The notes under the pieces: generated by a model
Seen by the model: only the letters and a program-made list of their open reading frames with translations
Database searches by the model: none
Told to the model about the DNA's origin: nothing
Translations under genes and position numbers: made by a program
Part shown: piece by piece, positions 1 to 9,032 of the stretch
Layout: each line of letters starts with the position of its first letter
Numbering within the stretch: the first letter of the stretch is position 1
Source: Gemmatimonadota bacterium
GTDB lineage: Bacteria; Gemmatimonadota; Gemmatimonadetes; Longimicrobiales; Gaopeijiaceae
Length of the DNA: 40,279 bases
NCBI GenBank assembly: GCA_022822325.1
Contig: JAJEBW010000021.1
Location: 1-40,279, forward strand
Direction: 5' to 3'

Positions 1-819
1 GTTCTTCGCCACGCCGATGACGTAGTCCACCCGGTTGTCCTCGCACCAGGCCAGCAGGTCCTCGCGGGCATACGCCGAATCGGCCCGGAGCAGGATCTTC
101 AGCCAGGGCCACTCCTGGCGGAGCCGGGCGATGATGCGGTCGAGCGCTTCGATCGCGCCGGCGGCGGGATCGGAGTTGCCGGGCCTGAGCAGGGCGAAGA
201 GCGGACGGCCGCCGCAGGTGATGTACAGCGGCAGGAAGCAGTAATGGCCGTAGTAGCCGTGGAAGTACCGGCCCTCCTGGCGGCCGTGCACCTCGTCGTC
301 GGTCGCGTCGATGTCCAGGACCAGCCGCGACGGCGGCTTGCCTTCCCACAACTCGATGAACAACTCCACGAGCACCGCCTGCAGCGCGTCCGGATCGTGG
401 CCGATCCTGTGGTAGCGGCCGGGCTTGCTGGCGGCGGGCGCATGTTCGAGACGCTGCAGCGTGCTCTTGCCGGCCAGCGGCGCACAGCCCTTGCGGCGTC
501 CCTCGAGCGTGTCGGCCAGCAGGGCCAGCAGCGGATCGTGCCGCAGATCGTCGTGGTCGTTGAGGTCCTCGTATCCCAGGGCGATGCCGGTGATGCGCTG
601 CGCCAACAGCGTCCGCAGGGCGTGCACCCTGAGCCGGGGATCCCGGTGATCGGTGAAGCACGCGGCCACCCGGTCGAAGAGCCCGACGAAGCGGTCGATC
701 TCCCGGAGCAACAGCGCTCCGGCGTTCGCCGTGATCGATCCGCCGTCGAATGCGGCGGTTATCCGGCGGCGCTGGAACCCTTGAAACAGGAAGGATAGCG
801 GCTTACACTGTGTTGGCAT
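1..819 (-). CDS. IS1380-family transposase, N-terminal 273 codons (runs off the window)
   Basis: The reading frame is open from an ATG at 819 down to base 1, with no stop, so the C-terminal part lies outside the window. The start of the protein has the usual IS1380 layout: a short FDGGSIT-like segment, then LLLREIDRFVGLFDRVAACF and RITGIALGYEDLNDHD. The first catalytic block of the DDE nuclease fold is seen as LVLDIDATDDEVHG, and the later block as LLRADSAYAREDL followed by WCEDNRVDYVIG. These are hallmark stretches of the DDE group 1 (IS1380/IS4-like) transposases. The visible part has no frameshift or internal stop, so the copy may be intact. The overlapping plus-strand frames are shadows of this gene. 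Confidence 0.9.
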   Translation of the reverse strand, partial: MPTQCKPLSFLFQGFQRRRITAAFDGGSITANAGALLLREIDRFVGLFDRVAACFTDHRDPRLRVHALRTLLAQRITGIALGYEDLNDHDDLRHDPLLALLADTLEGRRKGCAPLAGKSTLQRLEHAPAASKPGRYHRIGHDPDALQAVLVELFIELWEGKPPSRLVLDIDATDDEVHGRQEGRYFHGYYGHYCFLPLYITCGGRPLFALLRPGNSDPAAGAIEALDRIIARLRQEWPWLKILLRADSAYAREDLLAWCEDNRVDYVIGVAKN

Positions 820-935
820 CGGTCCTCCGGCGTGGCTGCGGTGAAGTTGCTGGCACAACCAAACTTAACAGCCCCCGGAGGCCGGTGCCGTCTTATAGGC
901 TTGAGAAATCCGAGCTAGGCTCGTGCATTTCGCGA
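1..935 (-). mobile_element. IS1380-type insertion sequence, one end only
   Basis: The transposase occupies 1-819, and the element should extend past its start codon to a terminal inverted repeat. The short stretch at about 895-935, GAAATCCGAGCTAGGCTCG and its flanks, is a plausible end because it contains an imperfect palindrome and lies at the usual distance from the start codon. The exact boundary and target-site duplication cannot be fixed because the other end is outside the window. Confidence 0.5.
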
Positions 936-1431
936 CGGGGGGTCACATCGAGATTAGATGCCCCCGGATCCCCGCCTTTTGGGGGTGGTTGACCCGCTTT
1001 TTCGGTAGGGCAGAACCAGATGTGGTTACGCGGCAAGAAGCGCAGATCGTGCAGTCCCAGTTGAACTTACGTGACTTCTTGACGTGATTCGCGCCACCCT
1101 TGCTCCGCTGACTGAGCGGCTCACGGTTTTTTCCTCCGTCTGAGCGAGTGGTGGGAACCGCCGCATCCGGACGCGCGTGGCCGCCCGGCTTGGCTGGTTC
1201 AGGGTGGAAGCCACAGTGTCGCCGAATTTCATGGGCATTCAAATAGCGAAATGGGACAGATTTTTTCGGCCCCCAATTTCCGCCTTTTTTCCGCGATGGT
1301 TCCCGACGAGTTTCCCGCCTTCAGCAGACCCGCGGGCGCCCCCGCGTCATCCCCGCAAATCCAGCCGCGCCGCCCCAAAATCCCCCGGCGGACCCCAATC
1401 CCGGGAGAGATTTCGCCGTGCGAAACGCGCG
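820..1431. other. Gap between the IS element and polA, no recognised gene
   Basis: About the first 110 bp belong to the IS1380 end. The rest (roughly 940-1410) holds only short minus-strand frames of 70-100 codons with no recognisable protein, no ribosome binding site and Ser/Arg-rich composition. It contains A/T-rich islands at 1255-1290 that are unlike the surrounding coding DNA. It may be debris from another mobile element, but I cannot name one. The end nearest polA holds a short hairpin, listed separately. Confidence 0.4.
1411..1425 (-). terminator. Short hairpin just after polA, possible terminator
   Basis: TTTCGC and GCGAAA form a 6-bp stem around a 3-base loop, starting 6 bp beyond the polA stop codon. 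There is no T-run after it on the minus strand, so it is a weak candidate for an intrinsic terminator. Confidence 0.25.
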
Positions 1432-4215
1432 TCAACCTCCCTTGCAGTCGTACCAGCTCCGCCCGCTCCCGGTATCCACCCGCAGCGGCACCTTCAGGAC
1501 GAGCGCCGATTCCATCGCCTCCACGACCGTCCGCCGCGTCGCCTCCACCTCCGCCTCGTCCACCTCGAAGACCAGTTCGTCGTGGACCTGAAGGAGCATC
1601 CGCACACCGGCGGCATCGCCCAACGCCTCGGCAATCCGGATCATCGCCACCTTGATCAGATCGGCCGCGGTCCCCTGAATCGGGGTGTTGCGGGCCACCC
1701 GTTCCCCGAATCGCCGCACATTCCACGATCGCGAACGCAACTCCGGGATATGGCGCCGTCTCCCCAGAAGCGTCTCGACATGGCCCGCCTCGCGCGCCTG
1801 CTCCACCTGCGCGTCAAGAAAGCGCCGCACGCCGTCGAAGCGCTCGAAGTACTGCCCGATGAAGCGTTTGGCCTCGTCCATCGGGATGCCGAGCTGCCGT
1901 GCCAGTCCGAAGGGCCCCTGGCCGTAGAGGGTGGCGAAGTTGACCGTTTTGGCCTGGTCGCGCATCACGCCCGTCACCTCTTCCACCGGTCGCTCGAAGA
2001 TGACCGCCGCCGTCTCGCGGTGCACATCCTTCCCCTCCCGAAAGGCCCTCACGAAGACCTCGTCGCCGGAGAAGTGGGCAAGGATTCGGAGCTCGATCTG
2101 CGAGTAGTCGGCGGTGAGCAGCAACGCGCCCCTGCGAGCCACGAAGCCACGGCGGATCTCGCGTCCCAGGGGGGTGCGCACGGGTATGTTCTGGAGGTTC
2201 GGATCGGAGGATGACAGGCGCCCCGTCGCCGCGACCGCCTGGTTGAAGGTGGTGTGGATGCGGTCCGTCGCCGGATTGACGAGCGCCGGCAGCGCGTCGA
2301 TGTAGGTATTGCGAAGCTTCTCGAGTTGGCGGTATTCGAGCATCAGGCGGGGAAGTTCATGCCCTTGCATGGCAAGCCGTTCGAGCACGGAGGAATCGGT
2401 GGAGGGTCCGGTGCGCGTGCGCTTGAGGACGGGAAGGCCGAGGCGGTCGAAGAGGATCTCGCGAAGCTGCGGGGTGGAGTTGATGTTGAAGCCCGTTCCC
2501 GCGACCCGGTGGATCTCGTCGCGGATCAGCGTCAGCTCCTCGCCCAGCCGCGCGCTCATGGCGGCGAAGAATCCCGCGTCGATCGCGATCCCGTGGCGTT
2601 CCATCTCGCCCAGGACCGGGATCAGCGGCATCTCCAGCTCGCGGAAGAGCTCGTCCAGCCCCTGCGCCGCAAGGTGGGCCGCGAAGCGTTCCCAGAGCTT
2701 CAGGCACGCCTCCACCCGCTCGCAGGCGTAGGGAAGGGCGTCGGTGGCGGGGATTTCGCCGTAGTCGCGCCGTTTGCGCCCCTTGCCCAGCAAATCGCCG
2801 TCCAGGACGAGGGCCTGGCCGAGAAGATCGGAGGCGAGAGCGGGGAGATCCTGGTGGCGGCGTCCCGGATCCAGCAGGTATGACGCGATCATGACGTCGT
2901 GGAGCGCTCCCGCCAGCCGGATGCCGCGACGGCGACAAGCCACCCAGGAACGCTTGAGGTCGTGGCCGATCCTGGCGATCGCGGGGTCGGCGAGGACCGC
3001 GCGGATCGGTTCCAGGCGGGGGTCGTCGAGCGGTGGCAGATTGTGCGCGGGGCCGTCGCCGGAACCGCCCAGCTCCAGCGACATCTCCGCCCCGTGAGCG
3101 AAGGGAAGGTAGAATGCGCGCGCAGCGTCGGTCGCGATGGCGATTCCCGCGATTTCGCCGCGCACCGGATCCAGGGAGGTCGTGAGGACGGAGACCGCCA
3201 TCGTCCCCGCCTCCCGGCAGGCCTGGGCAATCGCCGGCAGTTCGCGCGGATCGGTCACCAGGGTGCGCTCCGAATCCCCCGCCCCCCTCCCCCCGTCCCC
3301 CCCCGTCGCCGCCGCCGCATCAATCCGCTCCACCAGGGTGCGGAACTCAAGATCCACGAAGAGCGCGCGCAGACGCTCGCTGTCCGGCTCCGAGAGGCGC
3401 AGCTCGTCGAACTCCACCTCCACCGGCAGATCGGTCCGGATCGTTACGAGCTCGCGCGAGAGCAGGATCTGGTCGCGGTGTCCCAGCAACGACTCGCGGG
3501 GACGCTTGGCCCGAATCTCTTCCGCCCCTTCCAGGATCGCGTCCAGCGTTCCGTATTCGGCGAGCAGCTTCTGCGCGGTCTTTTTCCCGATCCCCGGCGC
3601 GCCCGGCACATTGTCCGAGCTGTCCCCCACCAGCGCCAGATAATCCACCACCTGACCCGGCTCGATCCCGAACCGCGCCGCCACTCCCGCCCTGTCCACC
3701 ATCTCGGCCGTCACCCCCTGCGGCCCTCCGCGCCCCGGATTGAGAAGCGAGACCCCTTCCCCCAGCAACTGGCAGAAGTCCTTGTCGCCCGAGACGATCA
3801 CCGCTTCAAGCCCCGCCCCGACCGCACGCCGGGCCAGCGTCCCGATCACATCGTCCGCCTCCCATCCCTCCAGCTCTATGGCACGGTCGCCGAAGGCCTC
3901 GATCAGTTCGCGAATCCTCGGCAGGCTGTCGCGCAGATCCTGCGGCATCTTCCTGCGGGTGGCCTTGTACCCGGGGAAGAGCTCCTCGCGCTGGCTGTGC
4001 CCCGAATCGAAGACGACGGCCAGGTATTCGGGCGCGTGGTCGTCGCGGATGCCGTAGAGGAAGTTGGCGAACCCAAAGGGCGCCGAGGTGTTCTCGCCGC
4101 GGGCGTTCGTCAGCGGCCGCCGGACGAAGGCGAAGTAGGAGCGGTAGATGAGCCCGTAGGCGTCGATCAGAAAGATCCGGGGACGCCCCTCCGGCGCGGG
4201 ATCCACTTCAGCCAC
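1432..4215 (-). CDS. polA: DNA polymerase I
   Basis: This 927-residue protein matches the length of E. coli Pol I (928). The N-terminal 5'-3' exonuclease domain (about 1-300) shows FLIDAYGLIYRSYFAF, VSGDKDFCQLL and the helix-hairpin-helix GIGKKTAQKLL. The C-terminal polymerase domain has motif A (DYSQIELR, Asp703), motif B (RDQAKTVNFATLYGQG) and motif C (QVHDELVFE, Asp879), so polymerase activity is expected. The middle 3'-5' exonuclease domain has lost its metal ligands. The E. coli D355/E357 site reads Ser/Leu, D424 reads Ser and D501 reads Glu, so proofreading is probably absent. The start is GTG at 4215, overlapping the end of the ABC permease gene by 8 bp, which points to co-transcription and coupled translation. 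Role: Okazaki fragment processing and repair synthesis in the cytoplasm. Confidence 0.97.
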   Translation of the reverse strand: MAEVDPAPEGRPRIFLIDAYGLIYRSYFAFVRRPLTNARGENTSAPFGFANFLYGIRDDHAPEYLAVVFDSGHSQREELFPGYKATRRKMPQDLRDSLPRIRELIEAFGDRAIELEGWEADDVIGTLARRAVGAGLEAVIVSGDKDFCQLLGEGVSLLNPGRGGPQGVTAEMVDRAGVAARFGIEPGQVVDYLALVGDSSDNVPGAPGIGKKTAQKLLAEYGTLDAILEGAEEIRAKRPRESLLGHRDQILLSRELVTIRTDLPVEVEFDELRLSEPDSERLRALFVDLEFRTLVERIDAAAATGGDGGRGAGDSERTLVTDPRELPAIAQACREAGTMAVSVLTTSLDPVRGEIAGIAIATDAARAFYLPFAHGAEMSLELGGSGDGPAHNLPPLDDPRLEPIRAVLADPAIARIGHDLKRSWVACRRRGIRLAGALHDVMIASYLLDPGRRHQDLPALASDLLGQALVLDGDLLGKGRKRRDYGEIPATDALPYACERVEACLKLWERFAAHLAAQGLDELFRELEMPLIPVLGEMERHGIAIDAGFFAAMSARLGEELTLIRDEIHRVAGTGFNINSTPQLREILFDRLGLPVLKRTRTGPSTDSSVLERLAMQGHELPRLMLEYRQLEKLRNTYIDALPALVNPATDRIHTTFNQAVAATGRLSSSDPNLQNIPVRTPLGREIRRGFVARRGALLLTADYSQIELRILAHFSGDEVFVRAFREGKDVHRETAAVIFERPVEEVTGVMRDQAKTVNFATLYGQGPFGLARQLGIPMDEAKRFIGQYFERFDGVRRFLDAQVEQAREAGHVETLLGRRRHIPELRSRSWNVRRFGERVARNTPIQGTAADLIKVAMIRIAEALGDAAGVRMLLQVHDELVFEVDEAEVEATRRTVVEAMESALVLKVPLRVDTGSGRSWYDCKGG

Positions 4216-5824
4216 CGAACTCGAGCCGTTCCACGCGGGCGCGAACCGAACGCTCCACGGCGCGGGGAAGCGCGACGGCCGCCGCCATGAGAAGCGCGAT
4301 GAGGGCGGCCGTGAACCAGGAACTCGCGTAGGCCAGTCCGAAGAGGAGGGGAAGAACGATGCTTACCAGCAGCGCGGCAATGCCCATCGTCACGATCTGG
4401 TTGAGCGCCATCCCCTTGCGCACACCCTCGGAGAAGGGAAGCCGGGGCGTCAGCAGAATGCGAAGCTGAACGACCAGGTGGGCCAGAAGACCGAGCGCGG
4501 CCGCGTGAATCAGCGCATGACCGGGATTGCCCCAGCTCCAGAGGAAGATCGCCGCCAGCAACGCCGCATAGGGAAGCATGAAGAAACGGCTGACGCAGAG
4601 CCCCGAACCGACGATGAGCCGAGCGCGATCCGCGGGAGCGGCGAAGAAAACCCATGAGGCCGAACTCGATTCGCTGCGCACGAGGCTGTCCATCAGTGTG
4701 AGCGGAACGAGCGAGGTGAGCAGGTGAATCATGAAGAGCCTGCTCCCGGGGGATGCGCCCTCCTGCACGATCGGATTGGGGAGAGGCCCGTTGCGCACCG
4801 CCATGAGAAGATAGATCAGGGTGATCGGAACGACCGAGAGGACCGCCAGACGGAAGTTCATGTCGCTCCGGAACTGAGCCCGGGTCAGGGTGGCCACCGC
4901 CTGTTGCTCGGGCGAACCGCCGCGCAACCAGAGCGGACGGCGGCGGGGACGGGTGGCTTCTCCCGCGGAGGAGAGATTGTCGAGACGCCGTGCGCCGGAG
5001 AGGGAGATGTGGGTGCGGGCATGGCGCCAGAGCAGTGCGGTCGTCGCCAGTCCGGCCAGCAATCCACCGAGCGCGGGCAGACTCCAATCGCCTCCGAGCA
5101 GAGGCGGCAGGCCGGCGAACCATCCCCATGGGACAAGAAAGACGGCGGGCCCGGCCTGGTAGTCGGTCCCCTGCAGATGGTCTTCAAGGAATGGCATGAA
5201 GGCGGGCGCGCCCATTACGACGCTCATGAGGGCGATTTGCAGACTCGAGAGGGCGAGGCGCAGCCGTCCGGGATGGATCCGGTTGACCATCGCCGCGTAG
5301 GCAATCACAAAGGCGAGCACCGTCCAGAGCACCGTGCCCCCGAGTCCCAGCGCCAGACCGAGCGCCGCCGACAACCCATGGCGCACCAGGAAGACGCCTG
5401 CCCCCGGTCCGCCGACCAGCCCGCCGATCACGCCTGCGTAGATGAGAATGCTCGTGATGCGGGCCGCGAAGTAGGTGGCGGAGGTGAGGGGCTGCGGGGA
5501 GAGAACGCGGTAGTCGCGGGGCGACAGCACGGCCGAATGGAAATCGAGCACGATGGCCATGGCCACGATCATTCCAACGGCCAAGAGAACCACCGCGCTG
5601 ACCAGGAGCAGGTCGCTGAAGAGAGCCGCGATCATCGCTGTCCAAATGCCCACCACTCCGTAGAGCAACAGGATTGCCCAGGGACGGCCGGCATGCTTCT
5701 TTCCCGTGGTGCCGAAATTCAGCGCATTTGACGATCGGAAATCGGTCCGGAGCATGACGCGAGTCAGCAGACGCCACTGCTGAGGGTCGGCGCCCGCCAA
5801 CGTTGCCAGCCACCGCCCGATCAT
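4208..5824 (-). CDS. ABC exporter permease, large multi-spanning membrane protein
   Basis: This is a 538-residue polytopic membrane protein with about a dozen hydrophobic segments, for example WAILLLYGVVGIWTAMIAAL near the N-terminus and ALLVSIVLPLLFGLAYASS near the C-terminus. The ATG start at 5824 is chosen because it overlaps the stop of the ATPase gene (ATGA). An upstream in-frame extension through the ATPase gene is a shadow. It presumably pairs with the ATPase to form an ABC-2-like exporter. The substrate is not evident from sequence. The protein is twice the size of a typical ABC-2 permease and looks like two permease halves in one chain. The gene also overlaps polA by 8 bp. Confidence 0.8.
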   Translation of the reverse strand: MIGRWLATLAGADPQQWRLLTRVMLRTDFRSSNALNFGTTGKKHAGRPWAILLLYGVVGIWTAMIAALFSDLLLVSAVVLLAVGMIVAMAIVLDFHSAVLSPRDYRVLSPQPLTSATYFAARITSILIYAGVIGGLVGGPGAGVFLVRHGLSAALGLALGLGGTVLWTVLAFVIAYAAMVNRIHPGRLRLALSSLQIALMSVVMGAPAFMPFLEDHLQGTDYQAGPAVFLVPWGWFAGLPPLLGGDWSLPALGGLLAGLATTALLWRHARTHISLSGARRLDNLSSAGEATRPRRRPLWLRGGSPEQQAVATLTRAQFRSDMNFRLAVLSVVPITLIYLLMAVRNGPLPNPIVQEGASPGSRLFMIHLLTSLVPLTLMDSLVRSESSSASWVFFAAPADRARLIVGSGLCVSRFFMLPYAALLAAIFLWSWGNPGHALIHAAALGLLAHLVVQLRILLTPRLPFSEGVRKGMALNQIVTMGIAALLVSIVLPLLFGLAYASSWFTAALIALLMAAAVALPRAVERSVRARVERLEFGG

Positions 5825-6639
5825 GGCGCCGCGGCGGATTCGTCGGATGGCTCTTCCAGTGCGGACAGAAGGTCGCGCGTGACCTCGGCCGCGTCGCGCA
5901 CCCCGGTCAGTCTGGAGAAGGCGTCCTCGAGGCTGGTGGCGCCGGTTGCGGCGGTGATATCGGCCGGCCGGCCGCCAACCACCGCCCTGCCCTCGCTGAT
6001 GATCACGATCCGGTCGCAGATGCGTTCCACAACCTCGAGAATGTGCGAGCAAAAGAGGATGGTTCGCCCGCGCGCCGCCAGTTCCCGCAACAGTTGCTTG
6101 ACCACCAGGGCGGCGTTCGCGTCGAGTCCATTGAGCGGTTCGTCCAGAAGGAGCACCTGGGGATTGCCGATCAGCGCCGCCGTGATCAGAACCTTCTGCC
6201 GCATCCCCTTCGAGAATTCCACCAACCGGCGATTGCGGTCGTCGAGAATCCCGAAGAGACCCAGGAATTCGCGAATCCTCCGCCTCGCGTCATCCGGCGG
6301 TATCTTGCGCAGCCCCGCGATCATGCCGAGGTACTCGCCGGCGGTCAGCGTTTCGTAGAGGGCTCCCGCCTCGGGCACATATCCGACCCGGCGCTTTACC
6401 TCCAGCGGTTCCTTCACCACATCGAAGCCGGCCACCGTTGCCGTGCCGCGCGTGGGGCGGATCATTCCGGTGAGGATCTTTACCGTGGTTGACTTGCCCG
6501 CGCCGTTGGGCCCCAGAAATCCGGTGATCGTGCCCGGTTCCACGCGGAGATCGAGGCGTCTTACCGCAACCTTCGCACCGAATGTGCGGGTGAGACCGGC
6601 GGTTTCGATCACGGGAGGCGGCGGGTCCCGTAAAGCCAC
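5821..6639 (-). CDS. ABC transporter ATP-binding protein
   Basis: This is a cytoplasmic ATPase of the CcmA/NatA exporter type, about 270 residues. Visible motifs are Walker A GPNGAGKSTT, a Q-loop-region YVPEAGALYETLTAGEYL, the signature FSKGMRQKV (a variant of LSGGQ), Walker B VLLLDEPLNGLD and the switch histidine in FCSHILEVVE. It should drive the permease encoded directly downstream, with ATGA overlap. Two starts are possible. The GTG at 6639 gives 272 residues and a 31-bp overlap with the transglycosylase gene. A second GTG at 6612 makes a GTGA overlap with that gene's stop and yields 263 residues starting just before IETAGLTRTFG. The second mirrors the other junctions of this operon, but I keep the longer form because no ribosome binding site decides between them. 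Confidence 0.92.
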   Translation of the reverse strand: MALRDPPPPVIETAGLTRTFGAKVAVRRLDLRVEPGTITGFLGPNGAGKSTTVKILTGMIRPTRGTATVAGFDVVKEPLEVKRRVGYVPEAGALYETLTAGEYLGMIAGLRKIPPDDARRRIREFLGLFGILDDRNRRLVEFSKGMRQKVLITAALIGNPQVLLLDEPLNGLDANAALVVKQLLRELAARGRTILFCSHILEVVERICDRIVIISEGRAVVGGRPADITAATGATSLEDAFSRLTGVRDAAEVTRDLLSALEEPSDESAAAP

Positions 6640-9002
6640 CGGTAGAGCGCCCGGTTTCTGGTCACGCTCTTTACGTAGTTGCGCGTCTCGAGGAAGGGGA
6701 TCCGTTCCACGAAGCGGTCGGGATCTTCGAACTCCGGGAAGTTGCGCCAGCGGTTGGCGCGGGACGGGCCGGCGTTATAGGCCGAGAGGACCAGCCGCAG
6801 GTCGCCGTCGTAGCGTTCCATGAGCTCGGAGAGGTACCGGGTGCCCAGGTGGACATTCACCTCCGCCGTGCGTAGCGACTCAGTGCCGTATCCAGAGGGA
6901 CCGGCCGCGCGCGCAAGCTGTCTGCCGGTTGCGGGCATGATCTGCATGAGCCCGATCGCCCCCGCCGATGAGCCGATCTCTTCCTCGAAGGCGCTCTCCT
7001 GCCGAACCAGACCCGCCACCAGCCAGGGGTCGAGCTCCATCTCCGTCGCCCGTGCGGCAATCAGCTCGCGATGGGGAAAGGGATAGACCACCTCCAGAAG
7101 CTCGCGGCTCCATTCCATCCCCTGCTCCCGCAGATCCCATCCCATCCTGATTCCCTCGATCGAGCGGCCGCCCTCATTGAAGGCGCGCGCAAGGGCCAGC
7201 GTTGCCCAGGGGAAATCGGCGGCGCCGGATCTGAGGATGCGGATCTGGGCCGTTGCCATCTCCTCCAGCCCGATCTCGTCCAGGACCCTCAGGATCCGCA
7301 GCTCTTCGGCCAACCACTCCCTAATGGCCGCAGGCGGCTCTGGCGCTGGAGGGTCGTCGCTGTCGGTCCGGGCCGCGATCAGGGCGTCCAGATGGGTCGT
7401 GCCGACGCCTGTCAGCCGGGCCGCGAGCTCCGCGTAGTAGGATAGGGGATTCTCCCGGCCAATCCGGGCGAGGAGGGCGCCCGTACCGGTGCTGTCGCCG
7501 GCAGCCCGCGCCGCGCGCGCCGCCCAGTAGCTGGCTTCTTCCCAGCGCCGTCCGTTGGGGAAGCGCGCCAGGTAATCCCGAAACACCTGCGCCGCCTCGG
7601 CATATTCGCCGCGGGACAGATGAATCTGGGCCCAGCGCATCCTTGCCAGGCCGGCCCGGTCCGCCGTGGGCCGCATCTCCGAAGCCCGGCGATATTCGTC
7701 GATGGCCCGGTCGAACCGCCCCGCGTCGCGGTGATCTTCGGCGCGGAAAAAGACGACGTCGACCGCCTCCGCCGAGGACGGATAGCGCTCCAGCAACCAC
7801 CCCTGAAGGGTCGCGGCATCGCCGTGGCGTCCCTGCGCAATCCGGATCGCGCGCCACGCGCGCAAGGCCTCCGCCCCCACCGCCGCATCCCCGGACACGG
7901 AGAGCTCCCGGTACAGCTCCACCGCGCTGCCGCGGTCGCCGCTTCCGTTGTAGGCACGGGCCAGCCTCAAACGCTCCCGCTCGCCCAGCACGGCCCCCCG
8001 TTCCACGGCCACCCGCCACGCGCGCACCGCCGGGCCGTATTCGGCGGCGCCGCTGAAGGCTGCGGCCACCCGCCTGAGCGTCGCCGGGCCGGACCCCTCC
8101 GCCACCTCCCAGTGCGCACGCGCCGCAGCCACCGCGGCGGCGCCCGAGGTCGTGCGGTCGAGGAGCGCCTCCATGGCCGCAACCGCCCCCGTCGAGTCGC
8201 CGAGCGCCAGCCGGTATCGCCACTCCCGATCAAGGGCCGCGATTGCCGTGGCGGCGGTGGAGGGACGCGGGCGAAGATCCTCCAGCGCTTCGAGCGCGCG
8301 TGCGGTGTCGCCGGCCATCGCCCAGGCATCCGGTTCGAGCGTCCAGGCATCCGAACCCTTGCGCGGATCCTCCACCTGGGCCAGGAAGCGCGCCACCGTT
8401 GCCGGGGCGCCCGCCTCGCTTGCACCCCGCGCGACCGCAACCGCCAGCCACTCGCCAATCCCGGGGGAAAGAGCCGTCAGATCCTGAAGCCGCTCGGAAA
8501 CCTCGTCGTAGCCGCCCCGCCGCGCGGCGGCAAGAATCAGAATTGAGCGGGCCGCCAGCTCGGCCAGAAAGTCGTCGCTCTCCGAACCGGGGCCTGCCTC
8601 AAGGAATCGCCGAAACTCGGCCTCGGCACCGGCCTGGTCGCCATTTGCGCGTCGTGCCCGCCCCAGGGCATACCAGTATCCGGCGGGCGCAGCGGTGGTA
8701 TCGATCCCGCCTGCGGTGAGCGCGGTCAGGGCGCCGCGCCAGTTCCGCCATCCGGCTTGCGCCTCCGCGAGGACCATCCGGTCGGCCACCGAAGCCGTCT
8801 CGACCGGGTCCAGGATTTGCTCGAGGACGCGCGCAGCTTTCCAGTGGCGTCCGGCAGCCAGATCCTGGCGCACGGAGTCCGGCACCGCAGACCCGCCTTC
8901 TGCCGGCGACCGCGTTGGAGGCTGGCTCTGCGCTCCGGCCCCGAGCCAGCCGGAAAGGACGAGCCAGGCGGCTGCGACTCCGAGCAGCCCCTGGCTCGTC
9001 AT
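6609..9002 (-). CDS. Soluble lytic murein transglycosylase (Slt70-like) with TPR-type repeats
   Basis: This 797-residue periplasmic enzyme cleaves the MurNAc-GlcNAc bond of peptidoglycan with formation of 1,6-anhydro-MurNAc. A Sec signal peptide covers about the first 25 residues (LLGVAAAWLVLSGWLGAGAQS). Residues about 40-600 are alanine-rich helical repeats of TPR type, the doughnut-like part of Slt proteins. The C-terminal SLT domain (about 655-790) has the catalytic Glu669 in VRQESAF, then SSAGAIGLMQIMP, and LSAYNAGP. This matches family 1 lytic transglycosylases. The ATG at 9002 has GGAG 9 bases upstream. The gene sits 30 bp after a TolQ-like channel gene and overlaps the ABC ATPase gene, so it is in the same transcript. 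Confidence 0.94.
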   Translation of the reverse strand: MTSQGLLGVAAAWLVLSGWLGAGAQSQPPTRSPAEGGSAVPDSVRQDLAAGRHWKAARVLEQILDPVETASVADRMVLAEAQAGWRNWRGALTALTAGGIDTTAAPAGYWYALGRARRANGDQAGAEAEFRRFLEAGPGSESDDFLAELAARSILILAAARRGGYDEVSERLQDLTALSPGIGEWLAVAVARGASEAGAPATVARFLAQVEDPRKGSDAWTLEPDAWAMAGDTARALEALEDLRPRPSTAATAIAALDREWRYRLALGDSTGAVAAMEALLDRTTSGAAAVAAARAHWEVAEGSGPATLRRVAAAFSGAAEYGPAVRAWRVAVERGAVLGERERLRLARAYNGSGDRGSAVELYRELSVSGDAAVGAEALRAWRAIRIAQGRHGDAATLQGWLLERYPSSAEAVDVVFFRAEDHRDAGRFDRAIDEYRRASEMRPTADRAGLARMRWAQIHLSRGEYAEAAQVFRDYLARFPNGRRWEEASYWAARAARAAGDSTGTGALLARIGRENPLSYYAELAARLTGVGTTHLDALIAARTDSDDPPAPEPPAAIREWLAEELRILRVLDEIGLEEMATAQIRILRSGAADFPWATLALARAFNEGGRSIEGIRMGWDLREQGMEWSRELLEVVYPFPHRELIAARATEMELDPWLVAGLVRQESAFEEEIGSSAGAIGLMQIMPATGRQLARAAGPSGYGTESLRTAEVNVHLGTRYLSELMERYDGDLRLVLSAYNAGPSRANRWRNFPEFEDPDRFVERIPFLETRNYVKSVTRNRALYRWLYGTRRLP

Positions 9003-9032
9003 CTTCCCGGGCTCCAGTCTGTCAGGGGGAGG

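Noticed and set aside
943..1242. A minus-strand frame of 99 codons near the IS element.
   Set aside because: It has no ribosome binding site, no recognisable family and unusual composition, so it is described only as part of a gap without a recognised gene.
1177..2214. A plus-strand frame of about 345 codons opposite the end of polA.
   Set aside because: It is antisense to the polymerase domain, whose motifs are beyond doubt, and its own sequence has no known features.
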